Assembly (NCBI RefSeq): GCF_001636405.1
Contig: NZ_KV440950.1
Coordinates: 1,697,712 to 1,761,711 of the forward strand
DNA: 64,000 nt
DNA from: Peribacillus frigoritolerans
Lineage (GTDB): Bacteria; Bacillota; Bacilli; Bacillales; DSM-1321
Direction: 5' to 3'
The notes under the pieces are model-generated. The model saw only the letters and a list, made by a program, of their open reading frames with translations. It made no database searches and was not told the origin of the DNA. The translations under genes and the position numbers were made by a program. This document shows positions 1 through 8,216 of this stretch, in pieces (the stretch's first letter is position 1; the number at the start of each line of letters is the position of its first letter).

Positions 1-1301
1 AGGAGGCCCCACTCGGTAAAGGGGTGAAGGAAGCGCTTGATTTCATGCTTCAATTAGGCGAAAAAGACGGTTTTACTGTGAAAAATGTCGATAATGTCGC
101 TGGTCATATCGAAATGGGGGAAGGCGAGGAGTTAATCGGGATTTTATGCCATGTCGACGTGGTACCTGAGGGAGATGGCTGGAGTTCGGATCCGTTTGGC
201 GCTGAAATCCGCAATGGCCGCATATACGCCCGCGGGGCAATCGATGATAAAGGGCCAACGATGGCTGCCTATCATGCGATGAAGCTGGTCCGGGAGCTAG
301 GAGAACCTTTGAACAAACGTGTGAGGATGATCATTGGAACCGATGAAGAATCGAACTGGCGCTGCGTTGACCGGTACTTTGAAGTGGAGGAAATGCCTTC
401 GATCGGCTTCGCACCAGATGCTGACTTCCCGATCATCAGTGCGGAAAAAGGAATCTGGGATTTCTCGGTTATCCATCCTGCCGATGCAGGAAATGGCACG
501 AACTCAGACGTGAATGTCATCGAGTTTTCTTCAGGTCGAAGGACGAATATGGTACCGGATTTTGCGACGGCTGTTGTGGAAGCGGACAACACTGCTGAAG
601 TGGCGGCAAACTATCAGGATTATTTGCAAAAGTACTCATTGGAGGGGCAAGCCGTTCCGCAAAAAAATCAAGTGCTGCTTGAAATGAATGGTATCTCGGC
701 ACACGCGATGGAACCGAACAACGGAAGGAATGCAGGTCTGCATTTAGCCGTATTTTTAGCTGATCTCACTCTTGATCCGCATGCGAAAGCCTACTTCACT
801 TTCATCAAGGACCGTTTGTTCGAAGATTCCCGCGGAAATAATTTAGGTGTGGCGTATTCGGATGAGCAAACAGGAGAATTGACGATAAATGCCGGCGTTT
901 TCAATTATTCTAAACAAGGCGACAGCTCAATCGGTTTCAGCATGCGTTATCCGGTCACGTTTGAGTGGGAACAGCAAAAGGCGGCGCTGGAAGAAAGGCT
1001 TGCGGCATATAATTTGAAAGTGAAGACCAATTCGCATTCAACTCCCCATTATGTGGACAGTGAAAGCTTCTTGATCAAGACGTTGCAGGAAGTGTATGAA
1101 GCGGAGACAGGTGATAAAGCCGAGCTTCTTTCGATTGGCGGCGGCACATATGCCCGTTCATTGAAAGAAGGCGTTGCATTTGGCCCGCTTTTCCCAGGCA
1201 GCGAAGATATTGCGCATCAGAAAGATGAATATATTGATATTGAGGATATGCTTAAGGCTACGTCCATTTATGCACGTGCCATTCATGAATTGGCTAAATA
1301 A
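1..1301 (+). CDS. pepV: Dipeptidase PepV (M20 family), 5' end cut by window
   Basis: Zinc-dependent M20 dipeptidase that cleaves dipeptides, including beta-Ala and D-amino-acid dipeptides, in the cytoplasm. The open frame runs from base 3 (EAPLGKGVKEALDFM...) with no start codon, so the first 30-40 residues lie outside the window; the GTG at 24 is internal. Metal-ligand motifs are visible: GILCHVDVVPEGDGW, then GAIDDKGP, then GTDEESNWR, then the H of NGISAHAMEPNNGRNAG, and the C-terminal GGGTYAR loop. About 432 visible residues fit the usual ~465. It ends 21 nt before the D-amino-acid aminotransferase gene, so both are probably co-transcribed. The pairing of a dipeptidase with D-amino-acid transamination suggests peptide or peptidoglycan turnover (inference). 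Confidence 0.93.
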   Translation, partial: EAPLGKGVKEALDFMLQLGEKDGFTVKNVDNVAGHIEMGEGEELIGILCHVDVVPEGDGWSSDPFGAEIRNGRIYARGAIDDKGPTMAAYHAMKLVRELGEPLNKRVRMIIGTDEESNWRCVDRYFEVEEMPSIGFAPDADFPIISAEKGIWDFSVIHPADAGNGTNSDVNVIEFSSGRRTNMVPDFATAVVEADNTAEVAANYQDYLQKYSLEGQAVPQKNQVLLEMNGISAHAMEPNNGRNAGLHLAVFLADLTLDPHAKAYFTFIKDRLFEDSRGNNLGVAYSDEQTGELTINAGVFNYSKQGDSSIGFSMRYPVTFEWEQQKAALEERLAAYNLKVKTNSHSTPHYVDSESFLIKTLQEVYEAETGDKAELLSIGGGTYARSLKEGVAFGPLFPGSEDIAHQKDEYIDIEDMLKATSIYARAIHELAK

Positions 1302-1322
1302 GAGGCAAAGAGGGAGAAAGAC

Positions 1323-2177
1323 ATGGGAAAAATCATTTTTAACGGCGACCTTAAAAGCAGGTCCGAAGTAAAGGTAGATATTGAAGACCGGGGATATCAA
1401 TTCGGTGATGGCGTCTATGAAGTCATTCGGGTTTATAATGGCGAATTATTTACGGAGGATATGCATCTGAACCGGCTGATGGACAGTGCGAAGTTGATTC
1501 AGATGAAAGTTCCCTTTACCATAGCGGAAATCAAAACCCGCATGAAAGAGCTGATCGCTGAAAATCAACTGAAGGACGGTATCGTCTATATGCAGCTGAC
1601 AAGAGGAGTATCTGCGCGTACACACTCTTTTCCAACTGCAGAGGTGGAACCGGTCTTTGTCGCCTATACAAAAGAAATGCCTTATACAGGCAAAATGAAG
1701 CCAGGGGTCAATGCTGTTACCACCGAAGATATACGCTGGCTGCGCTGTAATATCAAGAGTTTAAATCTACTGGGAAATATAATGGCTAAACAGCAAGCGG
1801 TGGAAGCCGGCTGTGATGAAGCGATCCAGCATCGTGATGGTACGGTGACGGAGGGAAGTTCGTCAAATGTCTCAATCGTGGTGGATGGTCAACTTAAAAC
1901 GCATCCGGCCACAAACTTGATCCTGAATGGAATTACCCGTCAGGTGATGCTGAAGCTTTGCGCTGATCATGGGATTCCCTATGTCGAAGAAGCCTTTACG
2001 GTCGTGGACATGATGGCAGCCGATGAAGTTCTTTATACAAGCACTAGCGTCGAAGTGACACCAATTATAAATATCGATGGCCAATCGATTGCAGCCGGGG
2101 AACCCGGTCCGGTAACTCAAAGACTGCAGAAACTGTTTTCCGAGGAAATCGAGAAGCAATGCGGTTCCATTAAATAG
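1323..2177 (+). CDS. dat: D-alanine aminotransferase
   Basis: Fold-type IV PLP aminotransferase that interconverts D-alanine and 2-oxoglutarate with pyruvate and D-glutamate, supplying D-amino acids for cell wall. 284 residues, full length. Visible features are the N-terminal GYQFGDGVYEVIRVYNG motif with the family tyrosine, the PLP lysine Lys145 in RCNIKSLNLLGN, the phosphate-binding EGSSSNVSIV stretch and the C-terminal TSTSVEVTPI segment. The ATG at 1323 is preceded by AGAGGGAGAAAG. It lies 21 nt after pepV and is followed by a strong terminator, so it closes that operon. A branched-chain aminotransferase is the main alternative, but the sequence is much closer to Dat. Confidence 0.93.
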   Translation: MGKIIFNGDLKSRSEVKVDIEDRGYQFGDGVYEVIRVYNGELFTEDMHLNRLMDSAKLIQMKVPFTIAEIKTRMKELIAENQLKDGIVYMQLTRGVSARTHSFPTAEVEPVFVAYTKEMPYTGKMKPGVNAVTTEDIRWLRCNIKSLNLLGNIMAKQQAVEAGCDEAIQHRDGTVTEGSSSNVSIVVDGQLKTHPATNLILNGITRQVMLKLCADHGIPYVEEAFTVVDMMAADEVLYTSTSVEVTPIINIDGQSIAAGEPGPVTQRLQKLFSEEIEKQCGSIK

Positions 2178-2183
2178 AGGAAT

Positions 2184-2217
2184 GCCCCTTTGCCACTAAT
2201 GGCAAGGGGGTTTTTTT
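2184..2217 (+). terminator. Terminator after dat
   Basis: GC-rich hairpin (cccctttgcc / ggcaagggg) followed by seven T residues, directly after the dat stop codon. Confidence 0.85.
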
Positions 2218-2295
2218 ATCTGATTAGCCGGAAGCGAGATGGCCTTCCCCGAATCCCCGATCACGTTAATTACATCGATAGGCAATCCTCCCTTT

Positions 2296-2324
2296 TTGAC
2301 ATTTTCAAGAACCAGGAATATACT
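2296..2324 (+). promoter_or_regulatory. SigA promoter of the Nramp gene, with possible operator just downstream
   Basis: TTGACA at 2296-2301, a 17-nt spacer and TATACT at 2319-2324: a near-consensus vegetative promoter 70 nt before the start codon. Just downstream (2324-2358) is an imperfect dyad whose outer arms are TTGCTAATA and TATTGCAA. By position it could be a metal-regulator (MntR-type) operator, but I cannot confirm a consensus match. Confidence 0.75.
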
Positions 2325-2392
2325 TGCTAATAACCTAAAAAGTTTACCTATTGCAACAATTTGAGTTGCGTGTAAAAGGAGTAGAAATAGAT

Positions 2393-3631
2393 ATGTCCGA
2401 CGTGTTGCATCAATCTTCTTCGAGAGGAATAAAAAAACTGCTTCCCTATCTGGGGCCTGCATTCATAGCAGCTGTTGCCTATATTGATCCAGGGAATTAT
2501 GCGACCAATATTACAGCCGGATCTAAATATGGCTATACGTTATTATGGGTTATCTTCGCTTCCAATTTAATGGCTGTGCTAATCCAATCACTATCAGCTA
2601 AATTGGGGATAGCCACTGGAAAGAACCTTCCGGAGCTATGCAGGGAAAAATTTTCGAAAAAAACATCTTTCTTATTATGGATTCAGGCTGAAGCCGTTAT
2701 AATGGCAACCGACCTAGCTGAATTCATAGGAGCCGCACTAGGGATTTATTTACTATTTGACTTACCGTTGATCACATCGGCAATCATAGCAGCGATTGGT
2801 TCCTTTGCCATTCTGGAAATCCAGCGCAGGGGTTACCGAACATTCGAAGCTTTGATCACGGTCATGATATTTGTCGTTGTGATCGCTTTTGGCGCTCAAG
2901 TTTTTTATGCAAAACCTGACACTTCAGCCGTTGTTTTAGGACTCTTCACTCCAAAATTCGAGGGAGTGGACAGCATTTTACTATCGGCCGGTATGCTTGG
3001 AGCCACCGTTATGCCACATGCGATATACCTTCATTCCTCTTTGACTCAAAGAAGGATAGTCGGAGTGAACGATTTGGAAAGAAAAAGGATTTATCGTTTT
3101 GAACTAATTGACATTGTCATCGCCATGTTGATTGCAGGTGCAATCAATGCCGCCATGGTCATAGTTTCAGCTGCCCTATTTCATAAGAATGGAGCACTGG
3201 TGGAGGATTTGGATGTTGCCTATCAACAATTCGGGGCCATGCTTGGACCATCAGTCGCGATGTTCTTCGGAATAGGATTATTATTTGCCGGTTTATCGAG
3301 CTCATCCGTTGGTGTAATGACAGGTGATGTTGTCATGCAAGGATTCATTAAAAGACATATTCCGATTTATTTAAGAAGGGTCATTACTACCTTCCCGCCC
3401 CTGCTCATAATATTATGGGGAGTGAATCCATCCAAAGCGCTTGTGATGAGCCAAGTTGTCCTCTCGTTTGGCATCGCGTTTGCCTTAGTGCCATTGATCA
3501 TGTTTACAAGCAATAAAAAAATCATGGGCAGCCTGGTCAACCATAAAATCACCTCGGTCGCCGCTTGGCTTATAGCTGTACTTATCATTGGGCTGAACTT
3601 GTTCCTGCTTTACGAAACAATGTTCAGCTAA
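2393..3631 (+). CDS. mntH: Nramp family divalent metal (Mn/Fe) transporter
   Basis: Proton-coupled importer of Mn2+ and related divalent metals in the cytoplasmic membrane. About 412 residues with ~11 hydrophobic helices. The Nramp signature DPGNYATNI in TM1 and MPHAIYLHSSL in TM6 supply the metal-binding Asp, Asn and Met. I chose ATG 2393, which has AAGGAG about 12 nt upstream; an in-frame TTG at 2351 would add 14 residues lacking family character. It is monocistronic, with its own consensus promoter upstream and a hairpin terminator after the stop. It sits where B. subtilis has no mntH, so its position in this block differs from that relative. Confidence 0.88.
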   Translation: MSDVLHQSSSRGIKKLLPYLGPAFIAAVAYIDPGNYATNITAGSKYGYTLLWVIFASNLMAVLIQSLSAKLGIATGKNLPELCREKFSKKTSFLLWIQAEAVIMATDLAEFIGAALGIYLLFDLPLITSAIIAAIGSFAILEIQRRGYRTFEALITVMIFVVVIAFGAQVFYAKPDTSAVVLGLFTPKFEGVDSILLSAGMLGATVMPHAIYLHSSLTQRRIVGVNDLERKRIYRFELIDIVIAMLIAGAINAAMVIVSAALFHKNGALVEDLDVAYQQFGAMLGPSVAMFFGIGLLFAGLSSSSVGVMTGDVVMQGFIKRHIPIYLRRVITTFPPLLIILWGVNPSKALVMSQVVLSFGIAFALVPLIMFTSNKKIMGSLVNHKITSVAAWLIAVLIIGLNLFLLYETMFS

Positions 3632-3648
3632 CATGGGAATGGCAGGGG

Positions 3649-3670
3649 AGGACCGATTGTTGGTCCTTTA
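3649..3670 (+). terminator. Hairpin terminator after mntH, first copy
   Basis: AGGACC / GGTCCT hairpin with a 7-nt loop and a short T stretch, about 20 nt after the mntH stop. An almost identical hairpin recurs at 3875 on the other side of the intergenic repeat. Confidence 0.55.
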
Positions 3671-3715
3671 GATTGAAACTCGATAATAATTGAGTCAGGT
3701 TTTTAAAATTTGACC

Positions 3716-3843
3716 GATGATTTCCCCTCCAGGCACTCGCTTTCCGCGGGCGGTCCGGGAGTCTCCTCGGTGCCTATGCACCTGCGGGGTCTCCCTTGGA
3801 CGCGCTTTCCCCGCAGGAGTCTCGAACACCCGCTCCAATCAAC
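3716..3843 (-). repeat. Dispersed intergenic repeat (GTTGATT...AATCAAC family), copy 1
   Basis: About 128-bp copy of the dispersed repeat found throughout this window. Read on the minus strand it starts GTTGATTGGAGCGG and contains GAGACTCCTGCGGGG, ACCCCGCAGG and GCGGAAAGCGAG blocks. The far end is degenerate (GATGATTT on the plus strand). It lies between two near-identical terminator hairpins. Short open frames across it are not genes. Confidence 0.85.
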
Positions 3844-3874
3844 TTTGGATAGTACTCCTTTTGCTCCAGTATTT

Positions 3875-3899
3875 AGGACCGATTTTTGGTCCTTTTTTG
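3875..3899 (+). terminator. Second copy of the mntH-type terminator hairpin
   Basis: AGGACC / GGTCCT with loop GATTTTT and six T residues. It differs from the 3649 copy mainly by one loop base. Nothing else of note is seen between here and the thpR ribosome-binding site. Confidence 0.7.
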
Positions 3900-4090
3900 C
3901 TGTTTTTTTCGTTAATCTACCCAGCCTGAAAAATACATTCCGGACCTGCGTATGATCCGTCAGGGGCTTTGATCATAGGATGGTAGATTAGGGATATTCC
4001 TGTGGAGGGAGTATTTATTAGGAAGCCCAGGAAAAGGTATAGGCAATGGGAGTTATGGTAAAATTAAAGGGAAAACAGGAAGGAATGGAA

Positions 4091-4654
4091 ATGAACATGA
4101 ATACTCATTTTTTCTTTGCTTTAGTATTGCCTGATGATATTAAGGCCTATTTAAATGCTGTTACGGAACAACTAAAGCCAGACTTTCCATTTAAGAAATG
4201 GCTGCATCCAGCCGATTATCATATTACGATGGCATTTTTGGGCAATGCTCCCGATACATTGAAAGAAGATGCTTTGGGGCGTGTGGGAAGCGAGCTTGCC
4301 AATGAGGCCTCATTCGGCTTGGAACTGGGCGATATCGGCGGTTTCGGCAAGAGTGATAGTCCAAGGATTCTATGGGCAGGCGTCAAGCAGCAAGAAAGGC
4401 TTTTTGCCATTCAAAGGAAAGTCTATAATTCCTGTATCGAAGCGGGTTTTGAACTTGATAAAAAGCCGTTTAAGCCTCATATTACACTGGCAAGAAAATT
4501 CGAGGGGGATAATCCCTTTTCGCTGGAGGGCGTTCGCCAGATGGCGAATGTGCAGGATAAGCATTTTGAAGCAGACCAGGTTGCGTTATATCAAACACAT
4601 CTTGGAGCTTCCCCTTCATACGAGAAGATTTTCACGATAAACCTCCAAAAATAG
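4091..4654 (+). CDS. thpR: RNA 2',3'-cyclic phosphodiesterase (LigT/ThpR family)
   Basis: 2H-phosphoesterase that hydrolyses 2',3'-cyclic phosphates in RNA to 2'-phosphates. Both catalytic HxTx motifs are present: HITMAFLG near residue 41 and HITLARKF about 85 residues later, the expected spacing. Length ~187 residues fits the family. Several Met codons cluster at the start (4085, 4091, 4097); ATG 4091 lies 6-7 nt after AGGAAGGA and is preferred, whereas an upstream ATG at 4046 adds a charged leader with no family match. It matches B. subtilis ytlP by position, followed by ytlQ and ytlR homologues. Confidence 0.87.
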   Translation: MNMNTHFFFALVLPDDIKAYLNAVTEQLKPDFPFKKWLHPADYHITMAFLGNAPDTLKEDALGRVGSELANEASFGLELGDIGGFGKSDSPRILWAGVKQQERLFAIQRKVYNSCIEAGFELDKKPFKPHITLARKFEGDNPFSLEGVRQMANVQDKHFEADQVALYQTHLGASPSYEKIFTINLQK

Positions 4655-4690
4655 AAAGATGGGTGGTGGTCGCATGGCACAGCTCATAAG

Positions 4691-5680
4691 ATGCAAGATT
4701 ATATTTCCCGGTATGAGCAGGATATTTATCGTTATCCTACACAATTTGCGCGGTTGAAAAAACAGCAATGGGATAAATTGGAGGCTGCTTATAATGCGGG
4801 CGAGCTAGATCGGTTGTATAGTGAACATACTGAAAGTGAAACACAGGTCAAATTTGATCCTCCTCAGGAAGATTCGAAGCGCCTGTTTAAAAAGGTGAAA
4901 GGCATATTCCTTCGGCCAGGTAAACAGGAGTCAGGGGAGGAAGAACTGCCGATGCCGAACCTGATTGAAGATCCTAATGTTTTTTCATTAAGATTTCCGT
5001 TCAGGCCGGCCAGTCTCGATGAATTAAAGCAAAATTTTTTAAATCAATTGCTTCGTTTTCAAATGAAATGGGGGAGTTCGACGCTTCGTGAAAAGTCATT
5101 TGTGGACCAATCATTCTTTTTGGATGAGAGGCTCCGCTTTTTTCTGCAGCGTTTTCCGGATACGTTTCTCGTATTATACAAACCTATCTTTCTTTTGAAA
5201 AATGCGCCTGTTGAGGTCGAAGTCATTTTATTGACCCCTGTTGATGCTTGGTGCATCACGTTTCTGGAAGCGGAAGAGGACGCTGCTTTCATCGGGTCAA
5301 GTGAACGATTCTGGGTCCGCAGGCATCATAAGCATCCTGATAAAAAGGTGCTCAATCCTTTGCTTGGTGCAAATCGGATGACGAACATCGTTTCCCAGTT
5401 ATTTGAGCTATATAGAGTGAACATGCCGATTAAAAAGGTGATTTTATCCCGGAATGGATATGTCGATTATCCCGAAGCCCCTTATGATATTACGATATTG
5501 GATAAACGGACCTTCCCGGAATGGTTCGAAAGGATGCGGGCCATATCGTCTCCGCTCAAGGCACAGCAGTTAAAAGGGGCACAGGCTTTGCTTGAATATT
5601 GCCAAACTATATCCAGGCTGCGACCTGAATGGGAAGCGGAGTATAACCAAACGGATGGAAATCAGCATGCCGCACCTTAA
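4691..5680 (+). CDS. ytlQ: YtlQ-like conserved protein, possible nuclease-related (NERD-like) domain
   Basis: 329-residue soluble protein with no signal peptide or membrane segment. It begins MQDYISRYEQDIYRYPTQFARLKK. A central region around residues 145-230 (FFLDERLRFFLQRFPDTFLVLYKP... then APVEVEVILLTPVDAW) has the Glu-x-Glu-plus-beta-strand look of NERD or other PD-(D/E)xK nuclease-like folds; that reading is inference. No convincing Shine-Dalgarno precedes ATG 4691 and there is no better in-frame start. Its end overlaps the start of the downstream lipid kinase. Function unknown. Confidence 0.75.
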   Translation: MQDYISRYEQDIYRYPTQFARLKKQQWDKLEAAYNAGELDRLYSEHTESETQVKFDPPQEDSKRLFKKVKGIFLRPGKQESGEEELPMPNLIEDPNVFSLRFPFRPASLDELKQNFLNQLLRFQMKWGSSTLREKSFVDQSFFLDERLRFFLQRFPDTFLVLYKPIFLLKNAPVEVEVILLTPVDAWCITFLEAEEDAAFIGSSERFWVRRHHKHPDKKVLNPLLGANRMTNIVSQLFELYRVNMPIKKVILSRNGYVDYPEAPYDITILDKRTFPEWFERMRAISSPLKAQQLKGAQALLEYCQTISRLRPEWEAEYNQTDGNQHAAP

Positions 5681-6623
5681 AGAAACGGTGTATTTCATTG
5701 TCAATCCAATGGCAGGAAATGGAGAGAGTTTGAAGGTTTGGAAAAAAGCCGAGAAAATACTGCAATCAAAAGCTGTTCCCCATGAGGTGTTTTTTACACG
5801 GGAAAAAGGGCATGCGCTAAGATTGACGAAGGAGATCCTATCAGGGACGAAGCAGGATACCCGGATGATCGCTGTCGGGGGAGATGGCAGGATCAATGAA
5901 ATGATAAATGGCGACATTGGTTTCCCACACGCTATCATCGGCTCCCTTGCGGCTGGATCCGGCAATGATTATGTAAGGGGCACTCAAAAAACCGAGAGTG
6001 TGGAAGAAGCACTTTCTTTATTTCAGGATAATGCCTTTAGTGCCATTGATATCGGACAGTTCGAGACGAATGGTCAGATGGGGTATTTCGTGAACTGCCT
6101 GGGAATGGGCATTGATGCTGAAATTTCCGATGAAGCGGACCGTTCCCCTCTGAAAAAATGGTTTAATTTTATCAGAGCGGGTAAATTAATTTATCTGTTC
6201 ATTTTTATAAAAAAGATAGTGACTTACAAGCCCGGCTGCATGGAATTGATCATTGATGGTGACCGGCATTTTTTGAAAAAGGTTTGGTTCATCGTTATTG
6301 CGAACCAGTCCTATTTTGGCGGTGGGATGAAAATTTCACCGATGTCGAAGCTGGATGATGGCAGGTTGAACGTGATTGCGGTCCATGATATTCCTTTGTT
6401 GAAATTATTGACCGTCTTCATCACCGTTTTATGGGGCGGTCACCTGAACATTAAAAATGTTGATTCTTTTTCCGGTAAAAAGATAAAAATGAAGAATGAA
6501 GGGGCAGTGAAAATCCAGTCTGATGGGGAAATTGTTGGTAGGAACGAAGTAGCTGCAGTGGTTCTGAAAGAGAAATTGCGCGTCATGTTACAGGCTGATA
6601 ACCGATACAAAAATATGAAATGA
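5655..6623 (+). CDS. ytlR: Diacylglycerol/lipid kinase family protein
   Basis: Member of the DAGK-catalytic-domain (NAD kinase-like fold) family that phosphorylates lipid substrates at the membrane face. Motifs seen: VYFIVNPMAGNGES at the N-terminus, the nucleotide-binding AVGGDGRINEMINGD, and GSLAAGSGNDYVRG. The glycine loop reads GGDGR where most relatives have GGDGT. Starts at ATG 5655 or 5667 are both possible; either overlaps the end of ytlQ by 14-26 nt, implying translational coupling. About 322 residues, slightly longer than typical ~300. Followed by a hairpin terminator. The substrate of YtlR-type proteins cannot be told from sequence. Confidence 0.85.
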   Translation: MEISMPHLKETVYFIVNPMAGNGESLKVWKKAEKILQSKAVPHEVFFTREKGHALRLTKEILSGTKQDTRMIAVGGDGRINEMINGDIGFPHAIIGSLAAGSGNDYVRGTQKTESVEEALSLFQDNAFSAIDIGQFETNGQMGYFVNCLGMGIDAEISDEADRSPLKKWFNFIRAGKLIYLFIFIKKIVTYKPGCMELIIDGDRHFLKKVWFIVIANQSYFGGGMKISPMSKLDDGRLNVIAVHDIPLLKLLTVFITVLWGGHLNIKNVDSFSGKKIKMKNEGAVKIQSDGEIVGRNEVAAVVLKEKLRVMLQADNRYKNMK

Positions 6624-6705
6624 TTTATTTGTTTTTGTTTTATGCGTATAATCGTTTTATAGTACTTGACGAAGAAACCGTTTTTCAACTAAAATTTAAT
6701 TTATG

Positions 6706-6738
6706 GCTATTGTTTAATTGCTCAATAGCTATTTTTTT
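6706..6738 (+). terminator. Terminator after ytlR
   Basis: GCTATTG / CAATAGC hairpin followed by a run of T. The remaining ~170 nt before ytmP show no other clear structure. Confidence 0.6.
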
Positions 6739-6906
6739 ATTTCTCTAAAATGAGGATGTTTTTAATTGCGGGTATCATCCCGATGCAAGTATATATGCAG
6801 CTTCGCCAGCAGGCGGATTTTTTATAAAACATGGACTCAAAGTAGTGGTAATACATACACTAGGTGAACGTACCCACATTTGTATGATTAAGCGAGGAAA
6901 TCGAAG

Positions 6907-7698
6907 GTGAACCAGTTGGAACATTTATTAGGTCAGGAGTGGGATATATCCCCTGCTGGAGGAGCTACGGGAGAAGCCTTTATTGCCGAGAAAGAGGGGC
7001 AGAAGCTCTTCCTTAAACGAAATTCATCGCCATTTTTAGCTGTTCTTTCAGCTGAGGGCATTGTTCCAAAGTTAATGTGGACAAAACGCCTGGAAAATGG
7101 GGATGTAATTACGGCCCAGCATTGGATGGAAGGCAGGGAGCTATCTCAGCAGGAAATGAACAATATAAGAGTCGCAAAGCTGCTTCAAAAAATTCATCAA
7201 TCCGATCCTTTGTTAAGCATGCTCAAAAGGCTTGGGAAATCCCCTTTACGACCTGAAAGTATACTTACGGACATAGAAACCGGGTTATCTTCGGATGTTA
7301 CGGACATTCCGATTATCAAACAGGCCATCCATTTTTTACAGAACAATCTCCTGTTGATTGAATGCGACGAAAAAGTCGTCTGTCATTGTGATGTGAACCA
7401 CAATAATTGGCTCATGACAGAAACGGACGGATTGTTCCTGATTGATTGGGACGGAGCGGTCATTGGCGATCCGGCCATTGACCTCGGCATACTCCTTTAT
7501 TCATATGTCCCGAGGGAAGAATGGAATCAATGGCTTGCCCGTTACGGCAAGAAGCTTGACGCAGGCCTGGAGATGAGGATGAAATGGCACACGGTTTCAC
7601 AACTTGTGCTTTCCATCCAATGGCATCATCGCAGGAAGCGGTACGAGGAAAGAAATGAATTACTGCAAAAACTGGAAGCTTTATTGATGGTCAGCTGA
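6907..7698 (+). CDS. ytmP: YtmP-like aminoglycoside/choline phosphotransferase-fold kinase
   Basis: 263-residue APH/choline-kinase-fold protein. The catalytic loop HCDVNHNNWLM (His160 to Asn167) carries the HxDxxxxN signature, and LIDWDGAVIGDPAIDLG (around 178-194) is the metal-binding DxD region. It likely phosphorylates a small hydroxylated metabolite; the substrate is unknown. GTG start at 6907, preceded by GCGAGGAAATC. It converges tail to tail with ytzH: the two stop codons abut with no gap (7698/7699). Always near trmB in Bacilli. Confidence 0.85.
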   Translation: MNQLEHLLGQEWDISPAGGATGEAFIAEKEGQKLFLKRNSSPFLAVLSAEGIVPKLMWTKRLENGDVITAQHWMEGRELSQQEMNNIRVAKLLQKIHQSDPLLSMLKRLGKSPLRPESILTDIETGLSSDVTDIPIIKQAIHFLQNNLLLIECDEKVVCHCDVNHNNWLMTETDGLFLIDWDGAVIGDPAIDLGILLYSYVPREEWNQWLARYGKKLDAGLEMRMKWHTVSQLVLSIQWHHRRKRYEERNELLQKLEALLMVS

Positions 7699-7974
7699 TC
7701 AGAATTGATCTATATCATCCACCCACTGGGACAGGTCGTTCTGGTGGGTTGAAATATGTGCATCTAAATCGGCGGTACCGATGCCCGTCTGACTGTATTC
7801 GTAAATCTCCGTCAGTATCGTTTTCACATTGCTGTCAATTTCCATATTGATCATTAAGGATTTGACGAGCCTTTCAACCTGTTCACATTCAGAAACGGAT
7901 CCGCAGCAGTCTGTTTGATGGTTGGTCAATATATCTTTCAATAGTGAAATTTGGTGTTCATGGGAAAGCGGCAT
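7699..7974 (-). CDS. ytzH: YtzH-like protein
   Basis: 91-residue small acidic protein beginning MPLSHEHQISLLKDIL. The start is set by AAAGGAGAGGC 6 nt before ATG 7974; an upstream in-frame Met exists but has no ribosome-binding site. No signal peptide, no membrane helix, two cysteines adjacent near residue 22 (CC). Predicted mostly helical. Function unknown; conserved beside ytmP and trmB in Bacillus. Confidence 0.82.
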   Translation of the reverse strand: MPLSHEHQISLLKDILTNHQTDCCGSVSECEQVERLVKSLMINMEIDSNVKTILTEIYEYSQTGIGTADLDAHISTHQNDLSQWVDDIDQF

Positions 7975-8089
7975 ATAATGCCTCTCCTTTCTTAAACATG
8001 GATTCAAGGGATTCCCAGGTGGTGCCCGCCTGCCCTTCACTTATTTATGGTGTGTTTTGCTGAAAGTTTTATACATGAAAACTACAGTG

Positions 8090-8119
8090 ACTGTCGCCTG
8101 GATGGCCGGCAGTTTTTTT
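8090..8119 (+). terminator. Hairpin plus T-run between ytmP/ytzH and trmB
   Basis: ACTGTCG...CGGCAGT stem (one G-U and one mismatch) followed by seven T. It could stop ytmP read-through that has crossed ytzH antisense, or act as a leader hairpin of trmB. Confidence 0.45.
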
Positions 8120-8216
8120 ATTTGACCAGTGGGGGTTTCCTGAAAAAATCAACTTGCAGGAATCCATACACTCGTGTTATGGTTTGAACGATTATATTAT
8201 AAATAGGGGTGTCATC

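Noticed and set aside
2324-2358. MntR operator call at mntH
   Set aside because: Only an imperfect dyad is seen; I could not verify it against a reliable consensus, so it is mentioned only as possible.
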